Assembly: GCF_029626025.1 (NCBI RefSeq)
Contig: NZ_JARUBF010000001.1
Coordinates: 1,302,001-1,366,000 of the forward strand
Length of the DNA stretch: 64,000 nucleotides
From: Solwaraspora sp. WMMD406
GTDB lineage: Bacteria > Actinomycetota > Actinomycetes > Mycobacteriales > Micromonosporaceae
Direction: 5' to 3'
A model generated the notes under the pieces. That model saw only the letters and a list, made by a program, of their open reading frames with translations, was not told where the DNA came from and did no database searches. The position numbers and the translations under genes were made by a program. Position 1 is the stretch's first letter; each line of letters starts with the position of its first letter. Of the stretch, positions 53,353 through 62,793 are shown piece by piece.

Positions 53353-54375
53353 GTGCTCATCAGCCAGCGGCCGACTCTGTCCGAGGAGTCGATCAGCGAC
53401 ACGAGGTCCCTGTTCACCATCGAGCCGTTGGAGCCGGGTTTCGGCTACACGCTCGGCAACTCGCTGCGGCGTACCCTGCTCAGCTCGATCCCGGGCGCGG
53501 CGGTCACCAGCATCAAGATCGACGGCGTGCTGCACGAGTTCACCACGATCCCCGGGGTCAAGGAGGACGTGGTCGAGCTGGTGATGAACGTCAAGGAGCT
53601 GTGCGTCAGCTCCGAGCACGACGAGCCGGTCAGTATGTACCTGCGCAAGCAGGGGCCGGGCGACGTCACCGCTGGTGACATCCAGCCGCCGGCCGGGGTC
53701 TCGGTGCACAACGCGGACCTCAAGCTGGCCACGCTCAACGGCAAGGGCCGCCTCGACATGGAGCTGACCGTCGAGCGGGGCCGGGGCTACGTCACCGCCG
53801 CGCAGAACAAGCAGGCCGGTGCCGAGATCGGCCGGATCCCGGTCGACTCGATCTACTCGCCGGTGCTCAAGGTGACGTACCGCGTCGAAGCGACCCGGGT
53901 CGAGCAGCGGACCGACTTCGACCGGCTGATCATCGACGTCGAGACCAAGGCGTCGATCGGACCGCGTACCGCGTTGGCCTCGGCCGGCTCCACCCTGGTC
54001 GAACTGTTCGGCCTGGCCCGCGAGCTGGACGAGACCGCCGAGGGCATCGACATCGGGCCGTCGCCGCAGGACGCCCAGCTCGCCGCCGATCTGGCGTTGC
54101 CGATCGAGGAGCTGGACCTGACCGTACGGTCGTACAACTGCCTCAAGCGCGAGGGCATCAACAGCGTCGGCGAGCTGATCGGGCGGACCGAAGCGGACCT
54201 CCTCGATATAAGGAATTTCGGTCAGAAGTCGATCGACGAGGTCAAGATGAAGCTCGCCGGGATGGGCCTGGGGCTGAAGGACTCGGCACCCAACTTCGAC
54301 CCGGCACACGTCGTGGACTCCTTCAGCGAAGCCGACTACGACACCGACGACTACCGCGAGACCGAGCAGCTGTAA
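53353..54375 (+). CDS. rpoA: DNA-directed RNA polymerase alpha subunit
   Basis: 340 residues. N-terminal assembly domain: [20 protein letters not shown] and [21 protein letters not shown]-terminal domain for UP-element and activator binding: [20 protein letters not shown], then [22 protein letters not shown] start at 53353 after AAGGAGAAG. Confidence 0.98.
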   Translation: MLISQRPTLSEESISDTRSLFTIEPLEPGFGYTLGNSLRRTLLSSIPGAAVTSIKIDGVLHEFTTIPGVKEDVVELVMNVKELCVSSEHDEPVSMYLRKQGPGDVTAGDIQPPAGVSVHNADLKLATLNGKGRLDMELTVERGRGYVTAAQNKQAGAEIGRIPVDSIYSPVLKVTYRVEATRVEQRTDFDRLIIDVETKASIGPRTALASAGSTLVELFGLARELDETAEGIDIGPSPQDAQLAADLALPIEELDLTVRSYNCLKREGINSVGELIGRTEADLLDIRNFGQKSIDEVKMKLAGMGLGLKDSAPNFDPAHVVDSFSEADYDTDDYRETEQL

Positions 54376-54409
54376 CACCGGCTGCCGCCACCACTGAGGA
54401 GCACCAACC

Positions 54410-54985
54410 ATGCCCACGCCCACCAAGGGCCCCCGCCTCGGCGGCAGCCCCGCGCACGAGCGGATGATGCTGGCCAACCTGGCCACTTCGCTGTTCCGGC
54501 ACGGCAAGATCAAGACCACCGAGACCAAGGCGAAGCGGCTGCGTCCCCTCGCGGAGCAGCTGATCACCAAGGCCAAGCGGGGCGACCTGCACTCGCGCCG
54601 TCGGGTGCTCACCGTCGTGCGGGACAAGGACGTGGTCTTCGAACTGTTCGACCAGATCGCGCCCCGGTTCGCCAACCGTCCGGGTGGCTACACCCGGATC
54701 GTCAAGGCCGGTCCGCGTAAGGGCGACAACGCCCCGATGGCGATCATCGAGCTGGTCGAGGAGCTGGTGGTGACCACTCCGGCGCCGGCCAAGGCCGACC
54801 GCAAGTCCGCCGCCCAGCAGGACAAGGTGGAAGCGCTCGCCGGTGCCGACGAGGCCCCGGCCGCGCGGACCGACGCCGATACCGCAGCCGACCAGGACGC
54901 CGAGCCGCCGGTGTCGGCGTCCGGCGACACCGACACGGCCGCCAGCCAGGCCGCCCCGGCGGGCGAAGGCGACACCAAGGCCTGA
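54410..54985 (+). CDS. rplQ: 50S ribosomal protein L17 with long C-terminal tail
   Basis: 191 residues, against 115-130 usual. Core: [40 protein letters not shown] and [20 protein letters not shown]. After residue ~125 the tail is Ala/Asp/Glu/Thr-rich and likely disordered. A hairpin follows at 55026. Confidence 0.97.
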   Translation: MPTPTKGPRLGGSPAHERMMLANLATSLFRHGKIKTTETKAKRLRPLAEQLITKAKRGDLHSRRRVLTVVRDKDVVFELFDQIAPRFANRPGGYTRIVKAGPRKGDNAPMAIIELVEELVVTTPAPAKADRKSAAQQDKVEALAGADEAPAARTDADTAADQDAEPPVSASGDTDTAASQAAPAGEGDTKA

Positions 54986-55025
54986 ACTGCGGACGGCACG
55001 GCCTGGTCGGCGACGACCACACCGG

Positions 55026-55060
55026 CGGGACCCGGCGCTGCGATGCGGTGCCGGGTCCCG
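55026..55060 (+). terminator. Terminator hairpin of the alpha operon
   Basis: An 11-bp perfect stem CGGGACCCGGC / GCCGGGTCCCG (55026-55036, 55050-55060), then TTGTCTTCG. Confidence 0.7.
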
Positions 55061-55068
55061 TTGTCTTC

Positions 55069-55136
55069 GACCGTCGCCCGACCGTCGCCCGCCGTTGTCT
55101 TCGACCATCGCCCGACCGTCGCCCGACCATCGCCCG
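55069..55136. repeat. 12-bp degenerate tandem repeat before truA
   Basis: About five steps of CGACC(G/A)TCGCCC between 55069 and 55136, interrupted once by GCCGTTGTCTT. It lies in the gap between the alpha-operon hairpin and the truA ribosome site. Confidence 0.75.
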
Positions 55137-55155
55137 GACAAGCAGGGAGGACCAG

Positions 55156-55992
55156 GTGCAGGAAGGACATGTCCGGCTGCGGCTCGACGTCTCGTACGAC
55201 GGAACCGAGTTTTCCGGCTGGGCGGTCCAACCGCAGCGGCGTACGGTCGCCGGGGTGGTGACCGAGGCGCTGGAGCGCGCGTTCGGGCCGGGCGTCGCCA
55301 CCGGGCTGACCGTGGCCGGCCGTACCGACGCCGGGGTGCACGCGCTCGGGCAGGTCTGCCACATCGACGTACCCGCCGAGGTCTGGTCCGAGCGGGCCGA
55401 CCGGCTGCTGCGCCGGCTGGCCGGTACGCTGCCCCGCGACGTACGCGTCCGGACGGTGACGCAGGTGCCGCCCGACTTCGACGCCCGCTTCTCCGCCACC
55501 TACCGGCGGTACGCCTACCGGGTCACCGACGCCGCGTACGGCGCGGATCCGCTGCGCCGCCACGACACCCTGGCCTGGCCACGGCCGCTGGACCTGACCG
55601 CGCTCAACGCGGCGGCCACCAGCCTGCTCGGGGAGCACGACTTCGCCGCCTACTGCCGGCGCAAGGAACATGCCACCACCATCCGCGCGATCACGAGGTT
55701 TGACTGGCGGCGCGACGCCGACGGCGTCCTGGTCGCCACCGTCGCGGCGGACGCGTTCTGTCAGGCGATGGTGCGCAGCCTGGTCGGTGCGATGCTCTTC
55801 GTCGGCGACGGGCGACGCCCGGTGAGCTGGCCGGGCAGCCTGCTGACCCGGCGGGAGCGCGCCAGTGAGATCACGGTGGCGCCACCGCACGGCCTGACCC
55901 TCGTCGAGGTGGGTTACCCGGCCGACGCCGCCCAGTACGCCGCCCGAGCCGTACTCACCCGTCGGCTCCGGCTGCCGAGCCAGAGCGTCTGA
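55156..55992 (+). CDS. truA: tRNA pseudouridine synthase A
   Basis: Makes pseudouridine at tRNA positions 38-40 (278 residues). Catalytic Asp lies in GRTDAGVHALGQVCHID near residue 57. VSYDGTEFSGWAVQPQRRTV and the later TYRRYAYRV and MVRSLVGAMLFVGDG are conserved. GTG at 55156, five bases after AGGGAGG. The rpsM-rpsK-rpsD-rpoA-rplQ-truA order is the usual one. Confidence 0.96.
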   Translation: MQEGHVRLRLDVSYDGTEFSGWAVQPQRRTVAGVVTEALERAFGPGVATGLTVAGRTDAGVHALGQVCHIDVPAEVWSERADRLLRRLAGTLPRDVRVRTVTQVPPDFDARFSATYRRYAYRVTDAAYGADPLRRHDTLAWPRPLDLTALNAAATSLLGEHDFAAYCRRKEHATTIRAITRFDWRRDADGVLVATVAADAFCQAMVRSLVGAMLFVGDGRRPVSWPGSLLTRRERASEITVAPPHGLTLVEVGYPADAAQYAARAVLTRRLRLPSQSV

Positions 55993-56016
55993 CGGCGGAC
56001 CTTTCTATCGGCGCGG

Positions 56017-57123
56017 TCAGGCCCCGTCGGAATCGAGCGGCTGGCGGGACCGTTTGTCCAGCACCTGCGTCTGCAGGTGCAGTTGCAGCATGTCGAACAG
56101 GATCTGCCGGGCGTACGGGTCGTCGTCCGCGACCGGCTCGCTGTCGCTGCGTGCGATCACGCAATAGGTCAGGAAGTGGCCCTGCGAGTGCCAGCCGACC
56201 TGAGCCGCCGCCAGTGCGATCGCTTCGGTACCCTCGTTGGCGATCATGCCTTGGAAGCGTCCGCGTTCCTCGTCGACGAGTGGCTTGATCCGGGCATGGG
56301 CCCACTCCGCGCCCGCCGCCTCCGCCAGATTGAACACGCCTGTGGTGATCAGGTATTCGCCGGTCGGGGAGCGCAGGGTGCCCCGGACGACCTGGCTGCA
56401 GCCGAGGTCGTCGAGGAGCTCGCCGATCTCGCCAGCGACGGCGGCCCGGCAGCGCTGCTCCGCCTGGGTCTTCAACAGCCGGTACGGGGGTTCCTGCGGG
56501 TCGATCGTGATGTCGCCGGCGGGGAAGACCTCTTCCACGGTCAACGGTTCCGGGTCGACGGCGCGCGAACTGATGTCGCGGGGGACCGCCGCCGCCGGAG
56601 CGTCAGCGGATGCCAGGCCGGCGGCGACGCGGCCGTTTCGCTCGTCGGCCACGATGAAGAACGACGACAGCCCGCAGACGCTGAGCATCACCAGGACCGA
56701 CAGTCCGCTGATCACCACCTGCCACAGCTTGGTCGACGACCAGGCGGCGGGCACCATCGCGACCGGCTGCGGCCGTCCGGGTTGGTGTCGCAGTGGCTGT
56801 CGGGACCCCTGAGGCTGGCGTCGCAGCGGCTGCTGGGACCGTTGGTGCTGCTGGGACCGTTGGGGCTGGACGCGATAGGGCCGTGGCCGTCGGGCCGGCC
56901 TCGGTCGTGCGGTGCCGGCATCGCCGGCATGTCGACCGCGCTCGTACGGGCGGCGCGGGTCGTCGTACAGGTCGCCGTACGGATCGGCGTGCTGCTGATG
57001 GAAGAGCGGCTCGTGCCAGGACGGGTCGGGCCGTGACGGCTCGGGTGGCGACGGGTCGGGATCCGAGGATCCGGACCGACGTGGTGGCCAGCCACCAGCG
57101 TCGGATTCGTACCCGTACGTCAT
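56017..57123 (-). CDS. Membrane-anchored protein of unknown function
   Basis: A 368-residue minus-strand gene. The N-terminal 125 residues are cytosolic and low complexity: Asp/Pro-rich, then Arg/Gln/Pro-rich (QQPLRRQPQGSRQPLRHQPG). One membrane helix near 135-155 (VVISGLSVLVMLSVCGLSSF) is followed by an outside domain of about 200 residues with LLDDLGCSQVVRGTLRSPTG and two Cys. No named family is recognised. ATG at 57121-57123 has no clear ribosome site. It converges with truA. Confidence 0.75.
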   Translation of the reverse strand: MTYGYESDAGGWPPRRSGSSDPDPSPPEPSRPDPSWHEPLFHQQHADPYGDLYDDPRRPYERGRHAGDAGTARPRPARRPRPYRVQPQRSQQHQRSQQPLRRQPQGSRQPLRHQPGRPQPVAMVPAAWSSTKLWQVVISGLSVLVMLSVCGLSSFFIVADERNGRVAAGLASADAPAAAVPRDISSRAVDPEPLTVEEVFPAGDITIDPQEPPYRLLKTQAEQRCRAAVAGEIGELLDDLGCSQVVRGTLRSPTGEYLITTGVFNLAEAAGAEWAHARIKPLVDEERGRFQGMIANEGTEAIALAAAQVGWHSQGHFLTYCVIARSDSEPVADDDPYARQILFDMLQLHLQTQVLDKRSRQPLDSDGA

Positions 57124-57266
57124 GTCGCACAGGGTAACGGACCTGGTGGCCCGAAAGCCCGTACCCAGGAGTGACGCCAAGCGAAGAGCGGACATTTCGG
57201 AATGGGCGGGGAAAGCGCTCGGGACCGTACCCCGGGACCGCGCCGCAGCCACGCCGCAGCCACGCG

Positions 57267-57917
57267 GTGACCGCTGAGCCCCCGCCGGACCCGCTGAGCG
57301 ACAATGCCCCGGTGACCGGCGACCACTACTTCAGCCCGCAGCCCGGTGCTGCCGACATCCGCGCCGACGTCGAGTTCACGGTGGCCGGACGCGACTACGA
57401 GGTGACCGCCGGCGCTGGCGTGTTCTCCGCCGGCCGGCTCGATCCCGGCACCGCCGTACTGCTGCGCAAGGCCGCGCTGCCGACCCCCGCCGACCCTGGT
57501 CCCTTTCTCGATCTCGGCTGCGGGTACGGCCCGATCGCCTGCGTGCTGGCCGACCACGCGCCGACGGCCACCGTGTACGCGGTGGACGTGAACGCCCGGG
57601 CCCGAGAACTCGCGTCGGTCAACGCCGCCCGGCTCGGATTCGCCGACCGGGTTCGGGTGGCCGCCCCGGACGACGTACCGGACTCCGTGACGTTCACCCA
57701 GATCTGGTCCAACCCGCCGATCCGGATCGGCAAGGCGGAGTTGCACGCTCTGCTCGCCCGCTGGCTGCCCCGGCTCGCACCGGACGGCGTCGGCTGGCTG
57801 GTCATCGCCCGCTACCTCGGTGGCGACTCGGTCCAACGCTGGCTGGTCGACCAGGGCTGGCAGGTGCAGCGGTACGCCAGCCAGAAGGGCTACCGAGTGC
57901 TGCGGGTCACGCACTGA
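57267..57917 (+). CDS. Class I SAM-dependent methyltransferase, RsmC-like (MTS domain)
   Basis: 216 residues. SAM motif I is LDLGCGYGPIACVLA near residue 77, motif II VYAVDVNARA, and the substrate motif SNPPIRIGK (N-P-P-x) near 150, typical of enzymes that methylate guanine N2 in rRNA or similar planar groups. The target is unknown; RsmC/RlmG-type 16S or 23S activity is plausible. Start is uncertain: GTG at 57267 or 57312. Divergent from the gene on the minus strand. Confidence 0.85.
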   Translation: MTAEPPPDPLSDNAPVTGDHYFSPQPGAADIRADVEFTVAGRDYEVTAGAGVFSAGRLDPGTAVLLRKAALPTPADPGPFLDLGCGYGPIACVLADHAPTATVYAVDVNARARELASVNAARLGFADRVRVAAPDDVPDSVTFTQIWSNPPIRIGKAELHALLARWLPRLAPDGVGWLVIARYLGGDSVQRWLVDQGWQVQRYASQKGYRVLRVTH

Positions 57918-58023
57918 CGCCACCTGATGGCCTGGCGGCTCGGCGGCTCGGTCGAATCTCGGAGATCTCCGGCGCGGCGAATCTCGGATGCTTTCGGCGG
58001 CGGGGATCCGGCACGATGCCAGG

Positions 58024-59754
58024 GTGGGATACGTGGACGTCGCCGGAGTCGGGTACGTGCTGCCCGACGGCCGTGAGCTCTTCGCCGATGTGTCGTTCCG
58101 AGTCGGCGAAGGGGCCAAGATCGCGTTGGTGGGGCCGAACGGCGCAGGCAAGACGACGCTGTTGCGGATGGTCGCCGGGGACCTGCCGGTGGTCACCGGA
58201 TCGGTCGCCCGCTCCGGCGGCCTCGGCGTCATGCGACAGTTCATCGGCATGATCGGCGACGACCGTACCCTCGGCGACCTGGCGTTGTCGCTGGCCGCGC
58301 CGCCGCTGCGGGCGGCGGGGGAACGGCTCGCCGCCGCCGAACGGGCCGTGCACGCCGCCGAGGCCGTCGTCTCCGCACCCGGCGGGTCCGCCGGACGGAC
58401 CTCCGGAGATGCCGCGTCGGCCGCCAACTCCGCCGCCGTCGAGAAAACCCAGATCGGGTACGCAAACGCCCTCGCCGCCTGGGGCGAGGCCGGCGGCTAC
58501 GAGGCCGAAGTCGTCTTCGACACGGTGTCGACGATCGTGCTCGACCTGCCGTGGGAGCAGACCCGCGACCGTCCGGTACGGACACTGTCCGGTGGACAAC
58601 AGAAGCGGTTCGCGCTGGAGTTGCTGCTGCGCGGCACCGACGAGGTGCTGCTGCTCGACGAGCCGGACAACTTCCTCGACGTACCGGGCAAGCGGTGGCT
58701 GGAGCAGCGGCTGCGCGAGTCGCACAAGTCGGTGCTCTACGTGTCGCACGACCGGGAACTGCTGGCCCAGACCGCCGACCGGGTGGTCGCCGTCGAAGGT
58801 GGATCGGCCTGGACCCATCCGAGCGGCTTCGCCAGCTGGCACGATGCCCGGATCGCCCGGCACGCCCGTCTGGAGGAGCAGCGGCGGCGCTGGGACGAGG
58901 AACACGAGAAGCTGCGCGAACTGATGCTGATGTACAAGCAGAAGGCCGCGTACAACGACGGGTTGGCCTCGCGCTATCAGGCCGCGCAGACCCGACTGCG
59001 AAAGTTCGAGGAGGCCGGGCCGCCGCCGCTGCCGCCGAAGGACCAGTCGCTGCGGATGCGGCTGTCCGGTGGCCGGACCGGGAAGCGGGCGGTGATCTGC
59101 GAACAGCTGGAACTCGACGGGCTGACGTACCCGTTCGATCTGGAGATCTGGTACGGCGACCGGGTCGCGGTGCTCGGCGCGAACGGCACCGGCAAGTCGC
59201 ACTTCCTGCGGCTGCTGGCCGGCGGCGGGACCGACCCGGACCCGGCGAACGGGCCGGTGACCGGGGGCGCGGCCCTCGCGCCGGTGGCACACGACGGGGT
59301 GGCGCGGCTCGGCGCCCGGGTCCGGCCGGGTCACTTCTCGCAGACCCACGACCGGCCGGAACTGCTCGACCAGACCCTCGCCGACGTGCTGTGGCGCGGC
59401 GACGACCACCGGGCCGGAATGGACCGGCACGCGGCGATGGGCGTGCTGTCCCGCTACGACCTGGCCGGGCAGGGCGACCAGCGGTTCGGCACGCTGTCCG
59501 GTGGGCAGCAGGCTCGGTTCCTGGTGCTGTTGCTGGAGCTGTCCGGGGCGACGTTGCTGCTGCTGGACGAGCCGACCGACAACCTGGACCTGGCGTCGGC
59601 GGAGGCGCTGGAGGAAGGGCTCAAAGCCTTCGAGGGTACGGTGATCGCGGTCACTCACGACCGGTGGTTCACCCGGTCGTTCGACCGGTTCGTGCTGTTT
59701 CGCGGCGACGGCGAGGTGGTGGAGACACCGGAACCGGTCTGGGACGTCGGCTGA
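58024..59754 (+). CDS. ABC-F family ATPase
   Basis: A 576-residue protein with two ABC cassettes and no membrane segments. First Walker A GPNGAGKTT near residue 40, signature LSGGQQKRF; second GANGTGKSH near 390, signature LSGGQQARF; both have LLLDEP boxes (LLDEPDNFLD and LLDEPTDNLD). The linker of about 80 residues (EEQRRRWDEEHEKLRELM) is the region that enters the ribosome in known ABC-F factors. It could rescue ribosomes or give antibiotic resistance; the sequence does not say which. GTG at 58024 fits the family start. Confidence 0.93.
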   Translation: MGYVDVAGVGYVLPDGRELFADVSFRVGEGAKIALVGPNGAGKTTLLRMVAGDLPVVTGSVARSGGLGVMRQFIGMIGDDRTLGDLALSLAAPPLRAAGERLAAAERAVHAAEAVVSAPGGSAGRTSGDAASAANSAAVEKTQIGYANALAAWGEAGGYEAEVVFDTVSTIVLDLPWEQTRDRPVRTLSGGQQKRFALELLLRGTDEVLLLDEPDNFLDVPGKRWLEQRLRESHKSVLYVSHDRELLAQTADRVVAVEGGSAWTHPSGFASWHDARIARHARLEEQRRRWDEEHEKLRELMLMYKQKAAYNDGLASRYQAAQTRLRKFEEAGPPPLPPKDQSLRMRLSGGRTGKRAVICEQLELDGLTYPFDLEIWYGDRVAVLGANGTGKSHFLRLLAGGGTDPDPANGPVTGGAALAPVAHDGVARLGARVRPGHFSQTHDRPELLDQTLADVLWRGDDHRAGMDRHAAMGVLSRYDLAGQGDQRFGTLSGGQQARFLVLLLELSGATLLLLDEPTDNLDLASAEALEEGLKAFEGTVIAVTHDRWFTRSFDRFVLFRGDGEVVETPEPVWDVG

Positions 59755-59804
59755 GCCCCGGCACGTCGCGCGGCCCGCGTCGTAGGCTGGCCGGTGTGGC
59801 AGAG

Positions 59805-60785
59805 ATGATCTACCGCCGGCTGGGCGGCTCCGGCCTGGTGGTCTCCGTGGTCGGCGTCGGGTGCAACAACTTCGGCCGCAAGCTGGACGCGGCCGGCACC
59901 CAGGCGGTGGTGGACGCGGCGATCGACGCCGGGATCACCCTGTTCGACACCGCCGACATCTACGGCACCCCGCACGGCGGTTCCGAGGAGCACCTGGGCG
60001 CGGCGTTGCGGGGCCGCCGCGACGAGGTGGTGCTGGCCACCAAGTTCGGCATGGACATGTCCGGGATGAACGGGGTCGACCACGGGGTGCGCGGTTCCCG
60101 GCGCTACATCGTGCGGGCCGTCGAGGCGTCGCTGCGCCGCCTCGGCACCGACCACATCGACCTTTACCAGTTCCACGAGCCGGATCCGGGCACCCCGATC
60201 GAGGAGACCCTGCGGGCCCTCGACGACCTGGTCCACGCCGGCAAGGTCCGCTACGTCGGCTGCTCCAACTTCGCCGGCTGGCAGATCGCCGACGCCACCT
60301 GGACCGCGCGTACCGCTGGGTTGTCGCCGTTCGTCAGCGCGCAGAACGAGTACAACCTGCTGGACCGGCGGGTGGAGCGGGAAGTGGTACCGGCCTGCCA
60401 ACGCTTCGGCCTCGGGCTGCTGCCGTACTTTCCGCTCGCCGACGGGTTGCTGACCGGCAAGTACCGCCGGTCCGAGACCCCGCCGCCGGGCAGTCGCCTG
60501 GCTGGCGAGGGCAGCCGGTACGCGGCCCGGCTCGCCGGAGCACCGTGGGACGTCATCGAAGCTCTCGACGCGTACGCCGCGAAGCGGGATCTGCCGCTGC
60601 TCACGGTCGCGATCGGCGGGCTGGCCGCCCAGCCGGCGGTGGCGTCGGTGATCGCCGGGGCGACCAAGCCTGAGCAGGTACGGGTGAACGCCGCCGCCGG
60701 CGGTTGGCGGCCGGACGCCGACGACCTCGCCGAGTTGCGGGCGATCCTGCCCGAGCCCACCGGGCCCGGCGGCTCGCTGAGCTGA
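59805..60785 (+). CDS. Aldo/keto reductase
   Basis: NADPH-dependent oxidoreductase (326 residues) with the TIM-barrel catalytic tetrad: DTADIYG (Asp, Tyr), ATKFGM (Lys) and YQFHEPDP (His). GCSNFAGWQIADA and AQNEYNLLDR are standard, and VIAGATKPEQVRVNAAA binds the cofactor. Substrate unknown. ATG at 59805 was taken; GTG at 59796 is possible. Confidence 0.92.
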   Translation: MIYRRLGGSGLVVSVVGVGCNNFGRKLDAAGTQAVVDAAIDAGITLFDTADIYGTPHGGSEEHLGAALRGRRDEVVLATKFGMDMSGMNGVDHGVRGSRRYIVRAVEASLRRLGTDHIDLYQFHEPDPGTPIEETLRALDDLVHAGKVRYVGCSNFAGWQIADATWTARTAGLSPFVSAQNEYNLLDRRVEREVVPACQRFGLGLLPYFPLADGLLTGKYRRSETPPPGSRLAGEGSRYAARLAGAPWDVIEALDAYAAKRDLPLLTVAIGGLAAQPAVASVIAGATKPEQVRVNAAAGGWRPDADDLAELRAILPEPTGPGGSLS

Positions 60786-60822
60786 TCCGGGTCGGATAGG
60801 CCGTGCCGGCTATGGCAGCCGG

Positions 60823-61461
60823 CTATGGCAGCTCGACGTGGCCGCTGTCCAGTCGGTACACCGCGCCGACGACGTCGACGCGATGCGCGGCGAACAGTTC
60901 CGCGACACCGCCGGTCTGCTTGAGCCGGTCGACGGTCCGGCGCACGTGCGCCCTGGTGACCCGGTCCAGGTCGGCGCTGGCCGGTCCGGTGCTGGCCGGT
61001 CCGGTGCTGGCTCGTCCGGCGTCGAGTGCTTCCGCGTCGGTGACGGCGGGGGCGATCTGGTCGACGAGGACACCGCGCAGGCCCGTCGGTCGGCGTTTGC
61101 CGCGTACCGCCTCGATCGTGGCCGCGATCGCGCGGCAGTCCTCGTGACCGAGCACGACCACCAGTGGCACCTTCAACTCGGTCACGGCGAACTCGACCGA
61201 GGCGAGCATCGCCCAGTCCAGCACGTGGCCGGCGGAACGCACGACGCAGATCCGGCCAGCGCTTGGACCGACCCCACCGGGTCCGGGCTGGCCGTATGCA
61301 CGGCCGGCGGCGAGGTCGGATCGGGAAACCGAGGTGAGGGAAACACGACTCCAGCATGACCCCGACTGTCGAGGTGATTGATCTTCTCCGTTCGGACGGA
61401 CTCTCGACCATGATCGGACACCCCTTTTCGTACGGCGTGAAGCAGCGGCGATTAGCGGCAC
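60823..61461 (-). pseudogene. Beta-carbonic anhydrase-like gene, zinc motif missing
   Basis: Minus-strand frame of 212 residues. The middle is clearly beta-carbonic anhydrase: VVRSAGHVLDWAMLASVEFA and VVVLGHEDCRAIAATIE, which gives the His and Cys ligands. The N-terminal CxDSR motif with the first zinc Cys and the catalytic Asp is not there; the place before VVR has an unrelated Gly/Pro-rich stretch. The first 45 residues look non-homologous. The ASTGP repeat near 150 is from a 15-base duplication. Either a decayed gene or a catalytically altered relative. Confidence 0.6.
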
Positions 61462-61613
61462 TTCGTCGGGTTTTCTGCCGCACGCTCACGCCATGATCAA
61501 TTGTCGGCTCGACAATGGTGTCTGGGAATTGTGGTAGAGATGTGTCGTTCGACAGTGGAGGTCACCTGTCGATCAATCAGCGGTCGGTGAGCGACATGTC
61601 CGGAGGTGGCAAC
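61462..61613. promoter_or_regulatory. Divergent control region with TGTCG dyads
   Basis: Two dyads, TGTCG-GCT-CGACA (61502-61514, inside a longer ATTGTCG / CGACAAT) and TGTCG-TT-CGACA (61543-61554), lie before the XRE gene. They could be operators of its product. The ribosome site GGAGG is at 61602-61606. Confidence 0.45.
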
Positions 61614-62486
61614 GTGTCCGCAGCTTTGTTGAACTCTTCGGTGCCTCGGCGGCAGCTCGGTCGAGAGTTGCGTCGGCTGCGGGAGGAGCGGGGCCGGATG
61701 GCGCAGATCGAGGCGGCGCGGGTGTTGACCTGGTCCAACAGCAAGTTGTGGCGGATGGAGCGCGGCGAGGTGCCGGTCCGTACCGAGGACGTGGTGTTGC
61801 TCTGCGAGCTGTACGGCGCGGACCTGAAGATGACCGAGGCGCTGGCCGCCCTGGCTCCGAAGACCCGCGAGAAGGGCTGGTGGCACGACTACGCCAGCAT
61901 CCCGTCCTGGTTCGAGCTGTTCATCGGCCTAGAAGAAGCCGCTTCCCACCTCCGCGAGTACCACACCGACCTCGTTTCGGGGGTGCTGCAAACCCGTGAG
62001 TACGCAACCGCTGTGTTCAGCATGAACCAGGTAGAAGTGCCTGCCGAGGAGATCGAACGCAAGGTCGAGGTGCGGATGCGTCGCGCGCGGCTACTGACTC
62101 GGATCGAGCCGTACCTACCCGGGTTCGGCATAGTGCTCGACGAGTCGATCCTGCGTCGGCCGATCGGCGGCGGGCGGACGATGGCTGCTCAACTTCGCCG
62201 TCTCGCCGAGGCTGGTGAGCTACCGAACGTCTCGATCCGGGTGCTGCCGTTCAGTGCCGGGTTGCATGCTGGTCTGATGGCACACGGGCCGTTCACCATC
62301 CTGGATTTCCCAGAACCGAACGAGCCAACGACCGTCTATGTCGAGGAGCTGACGGGCGCGCTGTTCCTCGATCGGCCGGACGAGGCTGAGCGGTACGCTT
62401 GGACCTTCACCGACATCGCTGGCCGGTCGCTGAGTGAACAGGCCAGCCGTGACCTCTTCTGGCGGGCGGCGAAGGAGTACGAGTAA
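61614..62486 (+). CDS. XRE-family transcriptional regulator with DUF5753 domain
   Basis: 290 residues. The helix-turn-helix domain is at about 10-70 (RRQLGRELRRLREERGRMAQ; TWSNSKLWRMERGEVPV). The rest is DUF5753 (YHTDLVSGVLQTREYATAVF; LPGFGIVLDESILRRPIGGG; FTILDFPEPNEPTTVYVEEL). Such genes pair with a DUF397 gene in actinobacteria and act in development or as toxin-antitoxin-like modules. GTG at 61614 was chosen because GGAGG is seven bases before; ATG at 61596 is less well placed. Overlaps the next gene by one base. Confidence 0.94.
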   Translation: MSAALLNSSVPRRQLGRELRRLREERGRMAQIEAARVLTWSNSKLWRMERGEVPVRTEDVVLLCELYGADLKMTEALAALAPKTREKGWWHDYASIPSWFELFIGLEEAASHLREYHTDLVSGVLQTREYATAVFSMNQVEVPAEEIERKVEVRMRRARLLTRIEPYLPGFGIVLDESILRRPIGGGRTMAAQLRRLAEAGELPNVSIRVLPFSAGLHAGLMAHGPFTILDFPEPNEPTTVYVEELTGALFLDRPDEAERYAWTFTDIAGRSLSEQASRDLFWRAAKEYE

Positions 62487-62686
62487 TGACCGAGTTCTCT
62501 GGATCTATCTGGCGGAAGAGCAGCCGGTCCAACAACCAGGGCCAGTGTGTCGAGGTGGCTGACGGGCTGGGTGGGGTCGTCGGGGTGCGGGACTCCAAGG
62601 ATCCGGCTGGTCCGGTGCTGGCGGTCGCCCCGGCGAGCTGGTCGGCCTTCATCGCGGCGACCAAGGCCGGTGCCCTCACCAGCTGA
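62486..62686 (+). CDS. DUF397 domain protein
   Basis: 66 residues, entire DUF397 domain: SIWRKSSRSNNQGQCVEVAD, then VGVRDSKDPAGPVLAVAPAS and the end WSAFIAATKAG. ATG overlaps the XRE stop (TAATG). These small proteins are partners of XRE/DUF5753 regulators, as in the whiJ-type loci of Streptomyces; the exact action is not known. Confidence 0.95.
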   Translation: MTEFSGSIWRKSSRSNNQGQCVEVADGLGGVVGVRDSKDPAGPVLAVAPASWSAFIAATKAGALTS

Positions 62687-62755
62687 CGGGCGTCGTTCAC
62701 TCCGTCGTGAGCACGTCGGTCGCCGGTACGGGGAGACCCATACTGCGGATCCTGC

Positions 62756-62793
62756 TGATCCCCCACGGGGATCATGATCCCCGTGGGGGATCA
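62756..62793. repeat. 38-bp perfect palindrome after the DUF397 gene
   Basis: Starts TGATCCCCCACGGGGATCAT and reads the same on the other strand, with no loop bases. Inside it a shorter dyad GGGGATCATGATCCCC is also perfect. It lies 70 bases after the DUF397 stop and 110 bases before the DUF3800-like start. It could be a terminator for both directions or an operator. Confidence 0.9.

Noticed and set aside
58024-59754. ABC-F gene called as a specific antibiotic resistance factor
   Set aside because: Both cassettes and the linker are generic ABC-F; no biosynthetic cluster is nearby to assign a drug.
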